Below are positions 1 to 8,479 of a DNA stretch of 64,000 nt, piece by piece (positions within the stretch are counted from its first letter, which is position 1; every line of letters begins with the position of its first letter). Where the stretch lies: contig NZ_RKMF01000006.1 of NCBI RefSeq assembly GCF_003797835.1, positions 124,001-188,000 of the forward strand, given 5' to 3'. The notes beneath the pieces were generated by a model that was given only the letters and a program-made list of their open reading frames with translations, did not search any database and was not told the origin of the DNA. Origin of the DNA: Kocuria soli. Its GTDB lineage: Bacteria; Actinomycetota; Actinomycetes; Actinomycetales; Micrococcaceae. The position numbers and the translations under genes were made by a program.

Positions 1-2
1 CC

Positions 3-1424
3 GGCAGCCAGGGGGTCCAGTCGCCCAATGCCGAGGTGCGCCGCGTGGTTCAGCTGGTCCTGCGGCACGCCTCGCGTACCCCGGACCGTTCGTTGGCCGT
101 GGTCACCCCGAGCGCCGCGCACGCGACGCGCGTGGCACAAGGCGTCCGCGCTGTCCTGCCGCAGCGCCCCGAGTTGGCCGAGTTCTTCAAGGCCGGTACG
201 GAGTCCTTCCGCGTGGTCGACCTGCGGCGTGCCGTGGGGCTGCAGCGTGACACCGTGATCTTCAGCCTGGGCTTCGGCCGGACCGACGACGGACGCGTGC
301 GCCCCTACTTCGGGGAGCTTTCGGAACGATTCGGCCGCCAGAACTTCGTCCTCGGGCTGACCCGAGCCAGGCACCAGACCCTGGTGGTTTCCTCCGTCCA
401 CCCGGACGACGTCGAACCGCACACCCTGCACCAGGGTGCGCGCGACTTCCATCGCCTGCTGGCGCGACTCGAGGAGCTCGGCAACGTCCAGCAACCCGCG
501 CAGCTGGATCCGCTGGTTCCCGCTCAGGACGAATCAACGGTCCCCGAGGAGGCCCCTGAGACGACGACGCCGGAGGCCGCCCAGCAGGAAGCCGCCGGAC
601 GGGACACCACGGAGCCGGAGGTCGAGGTGAGCGACGGGGCGTCTGAGGCAGGCGAGCCGACCACCGGTGACACGGAGTCCGAGTCCTCGGCTGACGCGGA
701 GGGCTCCGGCGCACAGGATTCCGAGATGCAGGGCTCCGAAGTGCAGGATTCGGAGGCGGAGGACGCAGCCACCGCGCCGCGGGACGAACCCACGACTTCT
801 CGGCCTGTGCTCTCCCTGGTGCGCAACGACGAGGCCGACGGTCCTGAAATCACCCGGCATCCCTCGTCACCGGAGGAACCGGGCGGGGAGGAACCCGCGG
901 CGCGGGGTGTTGAAGACGACGAGCGGGAGGCCCAGCCCGAACCGGTGCGCGCGGTCGTTCACGATCCCATGGAACTCGCGGACGCCGCCGTGCACGAGGA
1001 CGCCTTGGTGCAGGACCTGTCGCGTCGTCTGGTGCAGCGGGGCGCGGTGGTGCGCCACCACTTCCAGGACAAGATCGACCTGGTGGCCTGGGCCGAAACC
1101 GCGGAGTCGATGTCCGCCGGCGCTGTGGTCAACGGGCGGCGGCGCCCCGAGGGACAGCCCCTGCGCATCCCGGTGGCGGTCGAGTCCGACGGCTCCGAGG
1201 AGGCCGCCGCGATGTCCGTGCGCGAACGGTCGCGGCTGCGTCCGCAGAACCTGGAGCGAGCCGGGTGGAATTACCTCACCCTGTGGACCATCGAGGTGTT
1301 CACCGACCCGGACACGGTCGCGGACCTCATCCGTCGTTACCTGGGGCTGCCGACTCCCGGTGCCACCAAGCGTGGCCCGGTCCGGGACGACGCCGACGCG
1401 CAGGCGCCCGGGGACCAGGGGTGA
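3..1424 (+). CDS. SF1 DNA helicase with C-terminal REase-like domain (3' part only)
   Basis: The reading frame is open from base 3, so the start lies upstream of the window; about 473 residues are visible. The first 130 residues match the end of a superfamily 1 helicase core: a VVDLRRAVGLQRD-type stretch, then the motif VI-like GLTRAR (around base 354). A long acidic Glu/Ser/Asp-rich linker follows (bases 490-950). The last 120 residues (DKIDLVAW, PVAVESDGS, SVRERSRLR, then GW and W-FTDP) resemble the MTES_1575-type restriction-endonuclease fold found at the end of large actinobacterial DUF4011-type helicases. The inferred role is a nucleic-acid helicase/nuclease. The family name rests on recalled motifs. 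Its stop overlaps the next start (GTGA). Confidence 0.75.
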   Translation, partial: GSQGVQSPNAEVRRVVQLVLRHASRTPDRSLAVVTPSAAHATRVAQGVRAVLPQRPELAEFFKAGTESFRVVDLRRAVGLQRDTVIFSLGFGRTDDGRVRPYFGELSERFGRQNFVLGLTRARHQTLVVSSVHPDDVEPHTLHQGARDFHRLLARLEELGNVQQPAQLDPLVPAQDESTVPEEAPETTTPEAAQQEAAGRDTTEPEVEVSDGASEAGEPTTGDTESESSADAEGSGAQDSEMQGSEVQDSEAEDAATAPRDEPTTSRPVLSLVRNDEADGPEITRHPSSPEEPGGEEPAARGVEDDEREAQPEPVRAVVHDPMELADAAVHEDALVQDLSRRLVQRGAVVRHHFQDKIDLVAWAETAESMSAGAVVNGRRRPEGQPLRIPVAVESDGSEEAAAMSVRERSRLRPQNLERAGWNYLTLWTIEVFTDPDTVADLIRRYLGLPTPGATKRGPVRDDADAQAPGDQG

Positions 1425-1648
1425 CCGAGGGGCCCTCCGGACAGCGCCGTCCCCGCGGGACGAGGCGTGCGACGGGTGGGCGCCCCGCAAAGCCTGCGGA
1501 CCCAGGCGTCGCCCGTCGTGACTCACAGGGCGAGCCGCGGCTGCCCGGTTGGGAACCTGCTGCCGACCCGGAGTCCCCGATGGAACGGGACGGCGGTGAA
1601 TCCCGCGGGGACTGGCTCAAGTCGCAACGCCCCCCGCACTGGGGCTGA
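1421..1648 (+). CDS. small hypothetical protein coupled to the helicase
   Basis: A 75-residue protein starting with GTG inside the helicase stop (GTGA overlap), which implies translational coupling. It is very rich in Arg, Pro and Gly and has no predicted fold. The last residues, DWLKSQRPPHWG, recall a short C-terminal motif (WLxxQRPPHW) that I associate with small actinobacterial proteins of unknown function. An upstream ATG in the same frame at 1265 lies inside the helicase gene and is unlikely. No function is assigned. Confidence 0.6.
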   Translation: MTEGPSGQRRPRGTRRATGGRPAKPADPGVARRDSQGEPRLPGWEPAADPESPMERDGGESRGDWLKSQRPPHWG

Positions 1649-1712
1649 CTCCGGGCACAGCCCTGGGGGGCGCTGCGGACGCCGGGACGGACACCGTGGA
1701 ACGGCCTCCCGG

Positions 1713-2693
1713 TCATTCCTCCGGTGCGACCGTCCCGGGAACCTCGGTGCCGGATGACACCAGGACCGGGACCAACTCCTCTCCGTCGCTGGCGGCGATG
1801 CGCTGTGCGGTCTGGGCATCGGCTCCGACCACCAGCAGGTCCTGTTGCGAGTCCGTGGTCGATGACGAGAGCAACCCGTCGGTCGGTTCGGTCGGGTCGG
1901 CGACCCACAGGACGGTGACGTCTCCGGCCACGACCTCCTGCGTTTGCTCGGACCCGTCCGCCGCGCCCGATCCCCCGGGGGAGGCGCTTGCGCTCGCGTC
2001 CTCCCCGTCCGCGGGTGGATCGGCGCGATCGAAGGGGCTGTCCTGCGTCCCTTGGCGAACCAGGTCAACCGTCTGCCCCGGACGCAGATGCGTGAGCGAA
2101 CCGGAATCGGGAACTCTGATGGTGACCGCGGTGGTACCCGCGGGTTGGCCGTCCAGCAGATCGGGGCCGACCACGCTGGGGCCCGTGAGCGGCTGCCCCT
2201 CCACCACGGCGGTGGACAAGGTCCGACCCACCCAGTGCTCGATCGTCCCGGGGGCTGCTCCTGCGGCGGTGAGTTCCACGTCTCCGTCGGAGTCCGGTTC
2301 GGACGAGTCGCCTTCGGGCGCCAGCGTCACCGGATAGTCGACCACCTCCAGGTCTGCCTCCGTGAGGACTGCACCGGCGCCCAGGGAGTTGGCGGCAACG
2401 ACGACGGGCACGGTCTCACGCTCATCGGGACTGAGCTGCATGACGGCCGCCGCCACGGCGATGCTCAGGAGCGCGGCCGCGACCAGCCGACGCCGTCGGG
2501 AGACCGCGGTGCGCAGCTGAATGGCCAGGGGATAGCGCGGGCGTTGGTGCCGGCCACGGTGACGGAGACCGTTGAAAAGCCCCGAGGAGCGCGTGGGGCG
2601 TCGGGTGGGGCCGGAGCGTTGCCGTGAACCAGCCGTGGAGGCCCGGGAGGTCCGTGAAGACTGGGGCGAGCGAGTATGACCAGGGAGCCGCAT
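1713..2693 (-). CDS. SAF-domain protein, Flp pilus CpaB/RcpC-like
   Basis: A 326-residue protein. The N-terminal 65 residues are basic. A single membrane anchor follows (about residues 70-88, RRRRLVAAALLSIAVAAAV), then a periplasmic-side SAF domain (VPVVVAANSLGAGAVLTEADLEVV, then GRTLSTAVVEGQPLT and LRPGQTVDLV). SAF/CpaB proteins assist Flp-type pilus assembly, but in actinobacteria many lone SAF proteins sit next to fmdB and the 5-formyl-THF cyclo-ligase gene, as here, and their role is unproven. No other pilus genes are in the window. It is the last gene of a minus-strand run and lies 80 bp after fmdB. The start is the most upstream ATG; its SD is weak. Confidence 0.75.
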   Translation of the reverse strand: MRLPGHTRSPQSSRTSRASTAGSRQRSGPTRRPTRSSGLFNGLRHRGRHQRPRYPLAIQLRTAVSRRRRLVAAALLSIAVAAAVMQLSPDERETVPVVVAANSLGAGAVLTEADLEVVDYPVTLAPEGDSSEPDSDGDVELTAAGAAPGTIEHWVGRTLSTAVVEGQPLTGPSVVGPDLLDGQPAGTTAVTIRVPDSGSLTHLRPGQTVDLVRQGTQDSPFDRADPPADGEDASASASPGGSGAADGSEQTQEVVAGDVTVLWVADPTEPTDGLLSSSTTDSQQDLLVVGADAQTAQRIAASDGEELVPVLVSSGTEVPGTVAPEE

Positions 2694-2773
2694 ACGGGCA
2701 CGCTAGGTCCGGTGCGTCGACGTTCGTCGTTCTCCACCGGCGCCCGGACCGGCACCCTTGGCCGGGGCCGGGG

Positions 2774-3148
2774 TCAGGACCCTGTGGAGCCGGAACCGCC
2801 AGAGGCGGCCGAAGACTTCGTGGCGGAGGACGAGCCGGAGGAACCGGAACCCGTGGCGAAACCCGCGGAGGATCCCGAGGATGCCGTCGGGGAGGATTCG
2901 GCGCTGGACTTCTTGGCCGAGGACGCCTCTGAGCTTCCCGTGGATCCACCTCCGGACGTGGCAGTGGAGTCCTTGCGGGAATCGGTTCGGTAGAAGCCGG
3001 AGCCCTTGAACACGACGCCCACGGAGTTGAACTGCTTGCGCACCTCACCCGAGCACTCGGGGCAGACCTTGATGGGATCGTCCGAGAACGACTGACGAAC
3101 GTCGAACTGGTGGCCGCAGTTCTTGCACTTGTAGGCGTAGACGGGCAA
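2774..3148 (-). CDS. FmdB-family zinc-ribbon protein
   Basis: A 124-residue protein beginning MPVYAYKCKNCGHQF, the usual FmdB start. Two CxxC pairs (C8/C11 and C29/C32) form a zinc ribbon over the first 45 residues, followed by the typical VFKGSGFYRTDSR segment. The remaining 65 residues are a low-complexity Ser/Gly/Ala/Thr tail with no fold. FmdB proteins are named after a regulator near formamidase genes, but their function is not established. It lies between the cyclo-ligase and SAF genes in one direction, a neighbourhood common in actinobacteria. Confidence 0.88.
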   Translation of the reverse strand: MPVYAYKCKNCGHQFDVRQSFSDDPIKVCPECSGEVRKQFNSVGVVFKGSGFYRTDSRKDSTATSGGGSTGSSEASSAKKSSAESSPTASSGSSAGFATGSGSSGSSSATKSSAASGGSGSTGS

Positions 3149-3191
3149 GCGATGCTCCTGGGGTGTCGGTGGCCGGAATCGGGAAGTGATT

Positions 3192-3830
3192 CTACGCCGC
3201 GGTTTCGCGGATCCCGCGCTCGGTCAGCGCCCAGCGGAGACGGGCGTCCCACGAGTCGGTCGGGACGCCACCCGCAGGCAGCACCTCTCGATCGAAGAGG
3301 CAGGCCACACAGGGAACGGAGGAGTCCAGGGTGGCCAGGAACGTGTCGTAGTAGCCCCCGCCCATGCCCAAGCGCACACCGTTCGCGTCGACGGCCAGGG
3401 AGGGGACCAGGACGAACGCAGGATCAGCGACGACGGCGACCCGTTCGCCCGTCGGTTCCAGCAGCCCTCCGGGGCCGGTCGGTTCGAACCGCGTGGAGGG
3501 GAGCCAGCGGGACCAGGCGAGCTTCCGGCCGGGACGGGCAACGGGCAGCCATACCGGCCGTGACCGGGACAGCAGCCGTAGCCCGGGCTCCAACGGCGGC
3601 TCCTCGGAGGTCGGCAGGTATGCCAGGACGGGGCCCGATGGATGACGAAGGTCGAGTTCTGCCAGGCCCTTGCGGAAACCCCCCTCGGCCGTTTCCAGGT
3701 CCGTTGCGGAGGAGGCACGCCGCGCGGCCCGGAGGGACATGCGCAGAGTGCTCTTGCCCAGGGCCGGGGCCCCGGCCGGGTCGGGATGATCGGCGGCCGT
3801 GGGGGACACACCGTCCGAGTGGATGTTCAT
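3192..3830 (-). CDS. 5-formyltetrahydrofolate cyclo-ligase
   Basis: Converts 5-formyl-THF to 5,10-methenyl-THF with ATP, a folate salvage step in the cytosol. The signature GMGGGYYDTF (residues 155-164 from the chosen start) is the family's nucleotide/folate loop. The preceding FVLVPSLAVDANGVR is also typical. The chosen ATG at 3830 gives 212 residues, close to the family length of about 190-200; an ATG at 3860 would add ten residues. It is the first gene of the minus-strand set with fmdB and the SAF gene, and diverges from galU. The intergenic space to galU is about 200 bp. Confidence 0.88.
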   Translation of the reverse strand: MNIHSDGVSPTAADHPDPAGAPALGKSTLRMSLRAARRASSATDLETAEGGFRKGLAELDLRHPSGPVLAYLPTSEEPPLEPGLRLLSRSRPVWLPVARPGRKLAWSRWLPSTRFEPTGPGGLLEPTGERVAVVADPAFVLVPSLAVDANGVRLGMGGGYYDTFLATLDSSVPCVACLFDREVLPAGGVPTDSWDARLRWALTERGIRETAA

Positions 3831-4021
3831 GAACTCGCTTCTCGTCGTCGGTCCGTCCACAGTGCGGGGGACGATCCGCGCTGTGGCCTGCGGTGCAGGT
3901 CACGCGGATGGATTCCAGAAGGGGCAGAGGACCAGAATTCCTGGTCGTCTGCACCGGTCGCTGTGGGCCGACCGGCGGCCACATGCCGAAGCCGAGCCCC
4001 CGTCAACTCGTGTTCGTCCGA

Positions 4022-4027
4022 TAGTCT
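4022..4027 (+). promoter_or_regulatory. -10 box of a leaderless galU promoter
   Basis: TAGTCT ends 6 nt before the galU ATG at 4034, which puts the expected transcription start at or next to the A of the start codon. No Shine-Dalgarno sequence precedes the ATG. The same layout recurs at seven other genes here. Confidence 0.55.
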
Positions 4028-4033
4028 CAGCCC

Positions 4034-4948
4034 ATGACCCAAGAGAACACGCAACACCCCGTCCGGAAGGCCGTTCTACCAGCCGCCGGGCTCGGTACAC
4101 GCTTCCTCCCGGCCACGAAAGCGACTCCCAAGGAAATGCTCCCGGTGGTCGATCGCCCCGCCATTCAGTACGTCGTGCAGGAAGCCGTGGACGCCGGCCT
4201 GGACGACCTCCTGGTCATCACCGGCCGGTCCAAGCGCGCTCTCGAAGATCACTTCGACCGCATTCCCTCCCTCGAGGACCAGCTCGAGGCTTCCGGCAAG
4301 GACAAGCTGCTCGAGGCCGTTCAGCACGCCTCGGATCTTGGCGACCTCCACTACCTGCGCCAGGGTGACCCCAAGGGCCTGGGCCACGCCGTACTGCGGG
4401 CCAAGACCCACGTGGGCCACGAACCGTTCGCGGTGCTGCTGGGCGATGACCTGATCGACGAGAAGGAAACCCTGCTCGAAGACATGATCAAGGTCCAGGA
4501 GTCCACGGGCGCCACGGTCGTCGCGCTCATGGAGGTCCCGCAGGAAGCCATCAGCGCTTACGGTTGCGCCGACGTCTCCGTCGTCGAAGGCCAGGACTAT
4601 GTCAAGGTCAACCGTTTGGTCGAGAAGCCCAAGCCGGAGGAAGCCCCCTCCAACCTGGCGATCATCGGTCGCTACGTCCTGCACCCGGACGTGTTCGAGG
4701 TCTTGGAGCACACCGGCCCCGGCGCCGGTGACGAGATCCAGCTGACTGACGCTCTCCAGGAACTGGCGGGGCGCGACGGCGAAGGTGGCGGCGTCTACGG
4801 TGTGGTCTTCCGCGGCCGCCGTTACGACACCGGTGACAAGCTCTCCTACCTCAAGGCCAACATCACCATTGCTTCCGAGCGCGAGGACCTGGGTCCTGAG
4901 CTGCGTGAGTGGCTGGTGGAGTTCGCCAAGGGGCTTGAGACCGCATGA
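4034..4948 (+). CDS. galU: UTP-glucose-1-phosphate uridylyltransferase
   Basis: Makes UDP-glucose from UTP and glucose-1-phosphate for cell-wall glycans and trehalose/glycogen metabolism. The nucleotidyltransferase signature AAGLGTRFLPATKATPKEM (residues 17-35) holds the catalytic GxGTRxLPxTK loop. VLLGDDLID (about residue 136) binds metal and sugar, and the EKPKPEEAPSNLAIIGRYVL segment is GalU-typical. At 304 residues it is full length. It overlaps the following acetyltransferase gene by 4 bp (ATGA), so the two are co-transcribed. Confidence 0.95.
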   Translation: MTQENTQHPVRKAVLPAAGLGTRFLPATKATPKEMLPVVDRPAIQYVVQEAVDAGLDDLLVITGRSKRALEDHFDRIPSLEDQLEASGKDKLLEAVQHASDLGDLHYLRQGDPKGLGHAVLRAKTHVGHEPFAVLLGDDLIDEKETLLEDMIKVQESTGATVVALMEVPQEAISAYGCADVSVVEGQDYVKVNRLVEKPKPEEAPSNLAIIGRYVLHPDVFEVLEHTGPGAGDEIQLTDALQELAGRDGEGGGVYGVVFRGRRYDTGDKLSYLKANITIASEREDLGPELREWLVEFAKGLETA

Positions 4949-5583
4949 CCGGCCGGGCCATGTGGCCCGTGAGCCTGTCCTGGGGAGACCTGCGCCTGCG
5001 GCCTTTGCGCGCGGCCGACCGCGACGAATGGGACGCCGTGCGCTGGCGCAACCGTGAATGGCTGGCCCCCTGGGAGGCATCCCAACCCGAACCGTCCGAA
5101 CGACCGCCGTCGTTCGGACGGTTCGTTCGCGAACAGAACCGGGAGGCGCGGGCCGGGCGGTGCCTGCCCTGGCTGGTCACGGAACAGGACCCGGTCACGG
5201 GCAGGTTCCGCCTGGTCGGACAGCTCACGGTCTCGTCCATCACCCGGGGTGCCTTTCAGTCGGCGACCGTGGGGTACTGGATCGACGGGCGGGAGGCTGG
5301 TCGCGGCATCGCGCCGTTGGCGGTGGCCATGGCCACCGACTTCTGTTTCGAGCACCTCGGACTGCACCGGATGCAGGTCAACATCCGCCCGGAGAACGCA
5401 GCCTCTCTGCGTGTGGTCGAGAAGCTCGGCTTCCGGGAAGAGGGGTACTTCAAGGACTACCTGCACATCGCCGGGAGTTGGGCGGACCACCGAGCCTTTG
5501 CGTTGACCGCTCCTGAAGTGCCCGCCGGGCTGGTGCGGCCCTTCACGGGAACAGACACCGGGGTCACGGTCCACCCGCGCTGA
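4945..5583 (+). CDS. GNAT acetyltransferase, RimJ/RimL-like
   Basis: A 212-residue GNAT enzyme. The acetyl-CoA loop is GREAGRGIAPLAVAM (about residues 116-130). The segment FEHLGLHRMQVNIRPENAAS followed by LRVVEKLGFREEGYFKDYL is characteristic of the RimJ branch, which acetylates N-terminal alanine of ribosomal proteins. In actinobacteria rimJ-like genes commonly follow galU, and here the start overlaps the galU stop. The true substrate is not shown by the sequence. Confidence 0.85.
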   Translation: MTGRAMWPVSLSWGDLRLRPLRAADRDEWDAVRWRNREWLAPWEASQPEPSERPPSFGRFVREQNREARAGRCLPWLVTEQDPVTGRFRLVGQLTVSSITRGAFQSATVGYWIDGREAGRGIAPLAVAMATDFCFEHLGLHRMQVNIRPENAASLRVVEKLGFREEGYFKDYLHIAGSWADHRAFALTAPEVPAGLVRPFTGTDTGVTVHPR

Positions 5584-5672
5584 ACCGCACCTCGGTGGGC
5601 CCGTCCGTTCAGTGAATATGCCGGAAGGGCCATACCGGGAAAATCCGCGCAGACACGCCTGAGCGCGGCGCA

Positions 5673-5700
5673 TTACACGTGTGTGATTCTCGGTTAGTGT
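5673..5700 (+). promoter_or_regulatory. possible promoter
   Basis: TTACAC (5673-5678) and TAGTGT (5695-5700) are spaced 16 bp apart in the 246-bp gap before the membrane-protein gene. This would give a leader of about 120 nt. Support is base-pattern only. Confidence 0.3.
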
Positions 5701-5829
5701 TGTCCTCGATCGCGCGGCTGGACCTTTGGTCGAGGCCTCGGATCCACTTCCCACAAACGCCGAGATCTCGAAGACAACCGGCGCGGGTACACCTGAGCTC
5801 GCGTCCGATGACCCCCAAGGAGTCAGGAT

Positions 5830-6672
5830 ATGGCCATCAGTGCGACCAAGAAGGCTGCCACCGCCTTCGAGGGCCTGAACATCAAGTGGGACCGCACCAT
5901 CATTTTCATGCTTGGTTGCGCGGCCCTCTTCCTGGCCGTTGTCACGGGGATCTTGGCACCGCTGACCGCTGCGGTGACCTGGCCTTGGCCGGTGTTCCTG
6001 GTCCTGGTCGGCGCGGGCTCGATTGCAGCCCTGCGCTACTTGGCCGTGCAGGAGCGCCGCGAGCGTGCCGCAGGCACGCCCGAAGGCACCGCAGCGGACG
6101 GCGTGGTGGACACCAAGACCAACAGCGCGCGTGAGGCCGAGGACGACACCCGAGCCGGTGTGTTCAACAACGAGGAACACGTGGCGCAGGAGTCCGTACG
6201 TCGCGACCAGAAGCAGTTGGCCGATCTGGACCTCCCCGAAGACCGGGCGTTTCTGAACGATTTGCGTTTCGCGGAAGACGCCTCCGGCGTGCAGTACTCC
6301 ATACCCGCGGGGGAGCCGGCGCCGGCTGAACTGCCCGAGCGGCTCAGCGAGGCCGAGATCGAGGCCGCACCAGCCTCCGCAAACGTCGCCCGCGACCTGC
6401 CGACCCATGACGAACTCGTGGCCGCTGCCAAGATGGTTGCCGAGAAGTCCGCCCAGGCCTCCGGTTCCACCTGGGAACCGGTGCCCGTGCCGAAGCCGAC
6501 CTACGCCCGCACCGCCGTCGCCCACCGTGAAGCTCCCCAGGCGCTGACCGTTCCCAAGGCACCCGTTGCAGCCCGCGGTCAAAGCCTGAAGGATGCTGCC
6601 AAGGCTCCCGAGCCCGCAGCCAAGACGCCCGGCATTGATCTGGACGACGTTCTCAACCGACGCCGCGCCTGA
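5830..6672 (+). CDS. hypothetical two-TM membrane protein
   Basis: A 280-residue protein of unknown function. After a short cytoplasmic N-terminus there are two adjacent membrane helices (about residues 24-45 and 51-71). A long hydrophilic tail rich in Ala, Glu and Pro follows, predicted disordered in part. A good Shine-Dalgarno (AAGGAG) precedes the ATG. It sits 20 bp upstream of the CYTH-CHAD gene and is probably co-transcribed with it. I do not recognise the family. Confidence 0.72.
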   Translation: MAISATKKAATAFEGLNIKWDRTIIFMLGCAALFLAVVTGILAPLTAAVTWPWPVFLVLVGAGSIAALRYLAVQERRERAAGTPEGTAADGVVDTKTNSAREAEDDTRAGVFNNEEHVAQESVRRDQKQLADLDLPEDRAFLNDLRFAEDASGVQYSIPAGEPAPAELPERLSEAEIEAAPASANVARDLPTHDELVAAAKMVAEKSAQASGSTWEPVPVPKPTYARTAVAHREAPQALTVPKAPVAARGQSLKDAAKAPEPAAKTPGIDLDDVLNRRRA

Positions 6673-6692
6673 TTCCGACCTTAAGGAACCTC

Positions 6693-8462
6693 ATGACCCC
6701 GAACGTGCAGTTGGAGGTCGAGCGCAAGTACGAAGTGCCGACCGGTGCCGAGCCGGACTGGTCCGCGCTTCCCACCCTGGTTGTGGAGCCGGAGGTGGAG
6801 AGTCGGGCGTTGGAGGCCGTGTACTTCGACACCCCGACGGACCGGCTTGCCGCTTTCGGGATCGCGTTGCGCCGTCGCAAGGGCGGCCCGGATGCAGGGT
6901 GGCATCTGAAGTTCCGGGACGAACTCGGGAAACACGAACTGCACGTACCGCTGCTCAAGTCCTCGGATCGCATGCCCGCGCAGATGAAGCAGTACGTCGC
7001 CGGAATCGCTGCGGGCCAGGACTTCACACCGTTGGCCACCTTGCGCAACGATCGCTCGGTGCTCAAGGTGATGCACGCGGACTTCGGTCAGGTGGCGGAG
7101 ATCTGCGTCGACGACGTCGTGGCCACCGCCGAGCGCACCGGCGTGCAGCGGACCTGGGCTGAGTACGAGGTCGAGCTCGTCAACGGGACCTGGGCCGATG
7201 GTGAGGAGGTCTTCGCCGAGTTGGAGACCGTGCTGCTTGCGGCCGGGTTGACGCGCTCCGCGTCCACGGCCAAGATCGCCCGTGCACTGGGCGCGGAGGA
7301 CGACGCCCCCGCCGTGACCGTGACGGCCCCGGAGGACTCCGATCAGTCCGGGGCTCCGACGGAGCAGGGCTCCTCGAAGAAGGCCAAGAAGAGCCAGAAG
7401 AGCCAGAAGGCCAAGAAGGGCGCCAAGACCAAGAAGAACGACAAGCCCGGAAAGAGCAAGGCAGGGACGTCCGACAAGGCATCGGCAGCAGGAGAGACGA
7501 CGACCGACGCGGTCGAGGAACCCGCCGAGACACAGACGACCGCCGAGGATCAAGTCGTCGCCCTCGCCAACCATTCCGTGGCCCAGCTGCTCCACGCGGA
7601 CTTCCTGCTGCGCATCGGCGACCCCACGGGGGTGCACGCGGTTCGCGTGGCTGCCCGTCGCCTGATCGCCGTGATCCAGGGCATCGGGGAGGAGCTCGCG
7701 GGAATCAACCACCCCGGACTGGCGGACCAGTTGTCCGTGTTGAGCGACCGGCTCTCGGCGGCGCGTGACGCGGAAGTCGTGCTGGAACTGTTGCCCGGCC
7801 GTGCCGCCGTCGTGGCGGAGAACGTGAGCGACGCCGGGTTGGGGCAGCTCAAGGCCATGGCCGAGGACCACCGTGAGTCCACCCGGTCGGCCGCGGTTCG
7901 TCACCTCAACGGGCGGGCCCACATGCAGTTGTTGACCGAACTCGTGTCCTGGGCCGACGGTCTTGAGCTCACGACCGAGGCTCGCGAACTCTCGGCCAAG
8001 AAGCTCGCCACACGTGCCGTCAAGCGGTGGAGCCAGGCGGTTGGGGAGGCAGAATCATCCCTGCAGGCCGAATCCGACCAGGCCGCAGAGGGCGACTCGA
8101 AGGCTGGGGGCAAGAAGACCTCGGCGGCGGTGAACGCCGTGCACGCCCACCGCAAGGCCCTGCGGAACCTGCGCTACGGGTTCGAGGGGCTGTCCGCGAT
8201 CGCGGGACTGCAGCCCAAGAAGACGTGGCGCGGCCTGCTGGACAACACCCAGGACACCCAGGCCGAGCTGAGTGACATGATGGATTCGGCCGTCATGGAC
8301 GACTGGTTCGCACTGGCTGCGCGGTCCCTGATCCGCACGGGTGGGGATCGTTACGTGGTCGGGCTCCTGCACGGCCAGGAACGCGCACGACTGAGTGACT
8401 ACGAAGCGCGTGCGCCCGAGCTGATCGACAGGCTACTGTCGGAAGTGTCACCCGACGCCTGA
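6693..8462 (+). CDS. CYTH and CHAD domain protein
   Basis: A 589-residue protein. Residues 1-210 are a CYTH (triphosphate tunnel) domain with the diagnostic ExExK start (LEVERKYEVP) and later acidic/basic tunnel residues. Residues about 225-275 are a Lys/Ser/Thr-rich linker. The rest is a CHAD helical domain (HSVAQLLHADFLLRIGDPTGVHAVRVAARRL near residue 290). CYTH domains hydrolyse or bind triphosphates, and CHAD domains bind inorganic polyphosphate. The combined protein is therefore likely to act on polyphosphate or triphosphates. A good ribosome site (AAGGAAC) precedes the start. Confidence 0.9.
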   Translation: MTPNVQLEVERKYEVPTGAEPDWSALPTLVVEPEVESRALEAVYFDTPTDRLAAFGIALRRRKGGPDAGWHLKFRDELGKHELHVPLLKSSDRMPAQMKQYVAGIAAGQDFTPLATLRNDRSVLKVMHADFGQVAEICVDDVVATAERTGVQRTWAEYEVELVNGTWADGEEVFAELETVLLAAGLTRSASTAKIARALGAEDDAPAVTVTAPEDSDQSGAPTEQGSSKKAKKSQKSQKAKKGAKTKKNDKPGKSKAGTSDKASAAGETTTDAVEEPAETQTTAEDQVVALANHSVAQLLHADFLLRIGDPTGVHAVRVAARRLIAVIQGIGEELAGINHPGLADQLSVLSDRLSAARDAEVVLELLPGRAAVVAENVSDAGLGQLKAMAEDHRESTRSAAVRHLNGRAHMQLLTELVSWADGLELTTEARELSAKKLATRAVKRWSQAVGEAESSLQAESDQAAEGDSKAGGKKTSAAVNAVHAHRKALRNLRYGFEGLSAIAGLQPKKTWRGLLDNTQDTQAELSDMMDSAVMDDWFALAARSLIRTGGDRYVVGLLHGQERARLSDYEARAPELIDRLLSEVSPDA

Positions 8463-8479
8463 TCCGGTAGGAGCCCCGC

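Noticed and set aside
5580-5612. CTGAAC/GTTCAG inverted repeat after the RimJ-like gene
   Set aside because: Six-base arms with a 21-nt loop and no T-run are too weak to call a terminator.
4846-6582. 578-codon minus-strand frame opposite the RimJ-like and membrane-protein genes
   Set aside because: Antisense shadow; both plus-strand genes have motifs or ribosome sites.
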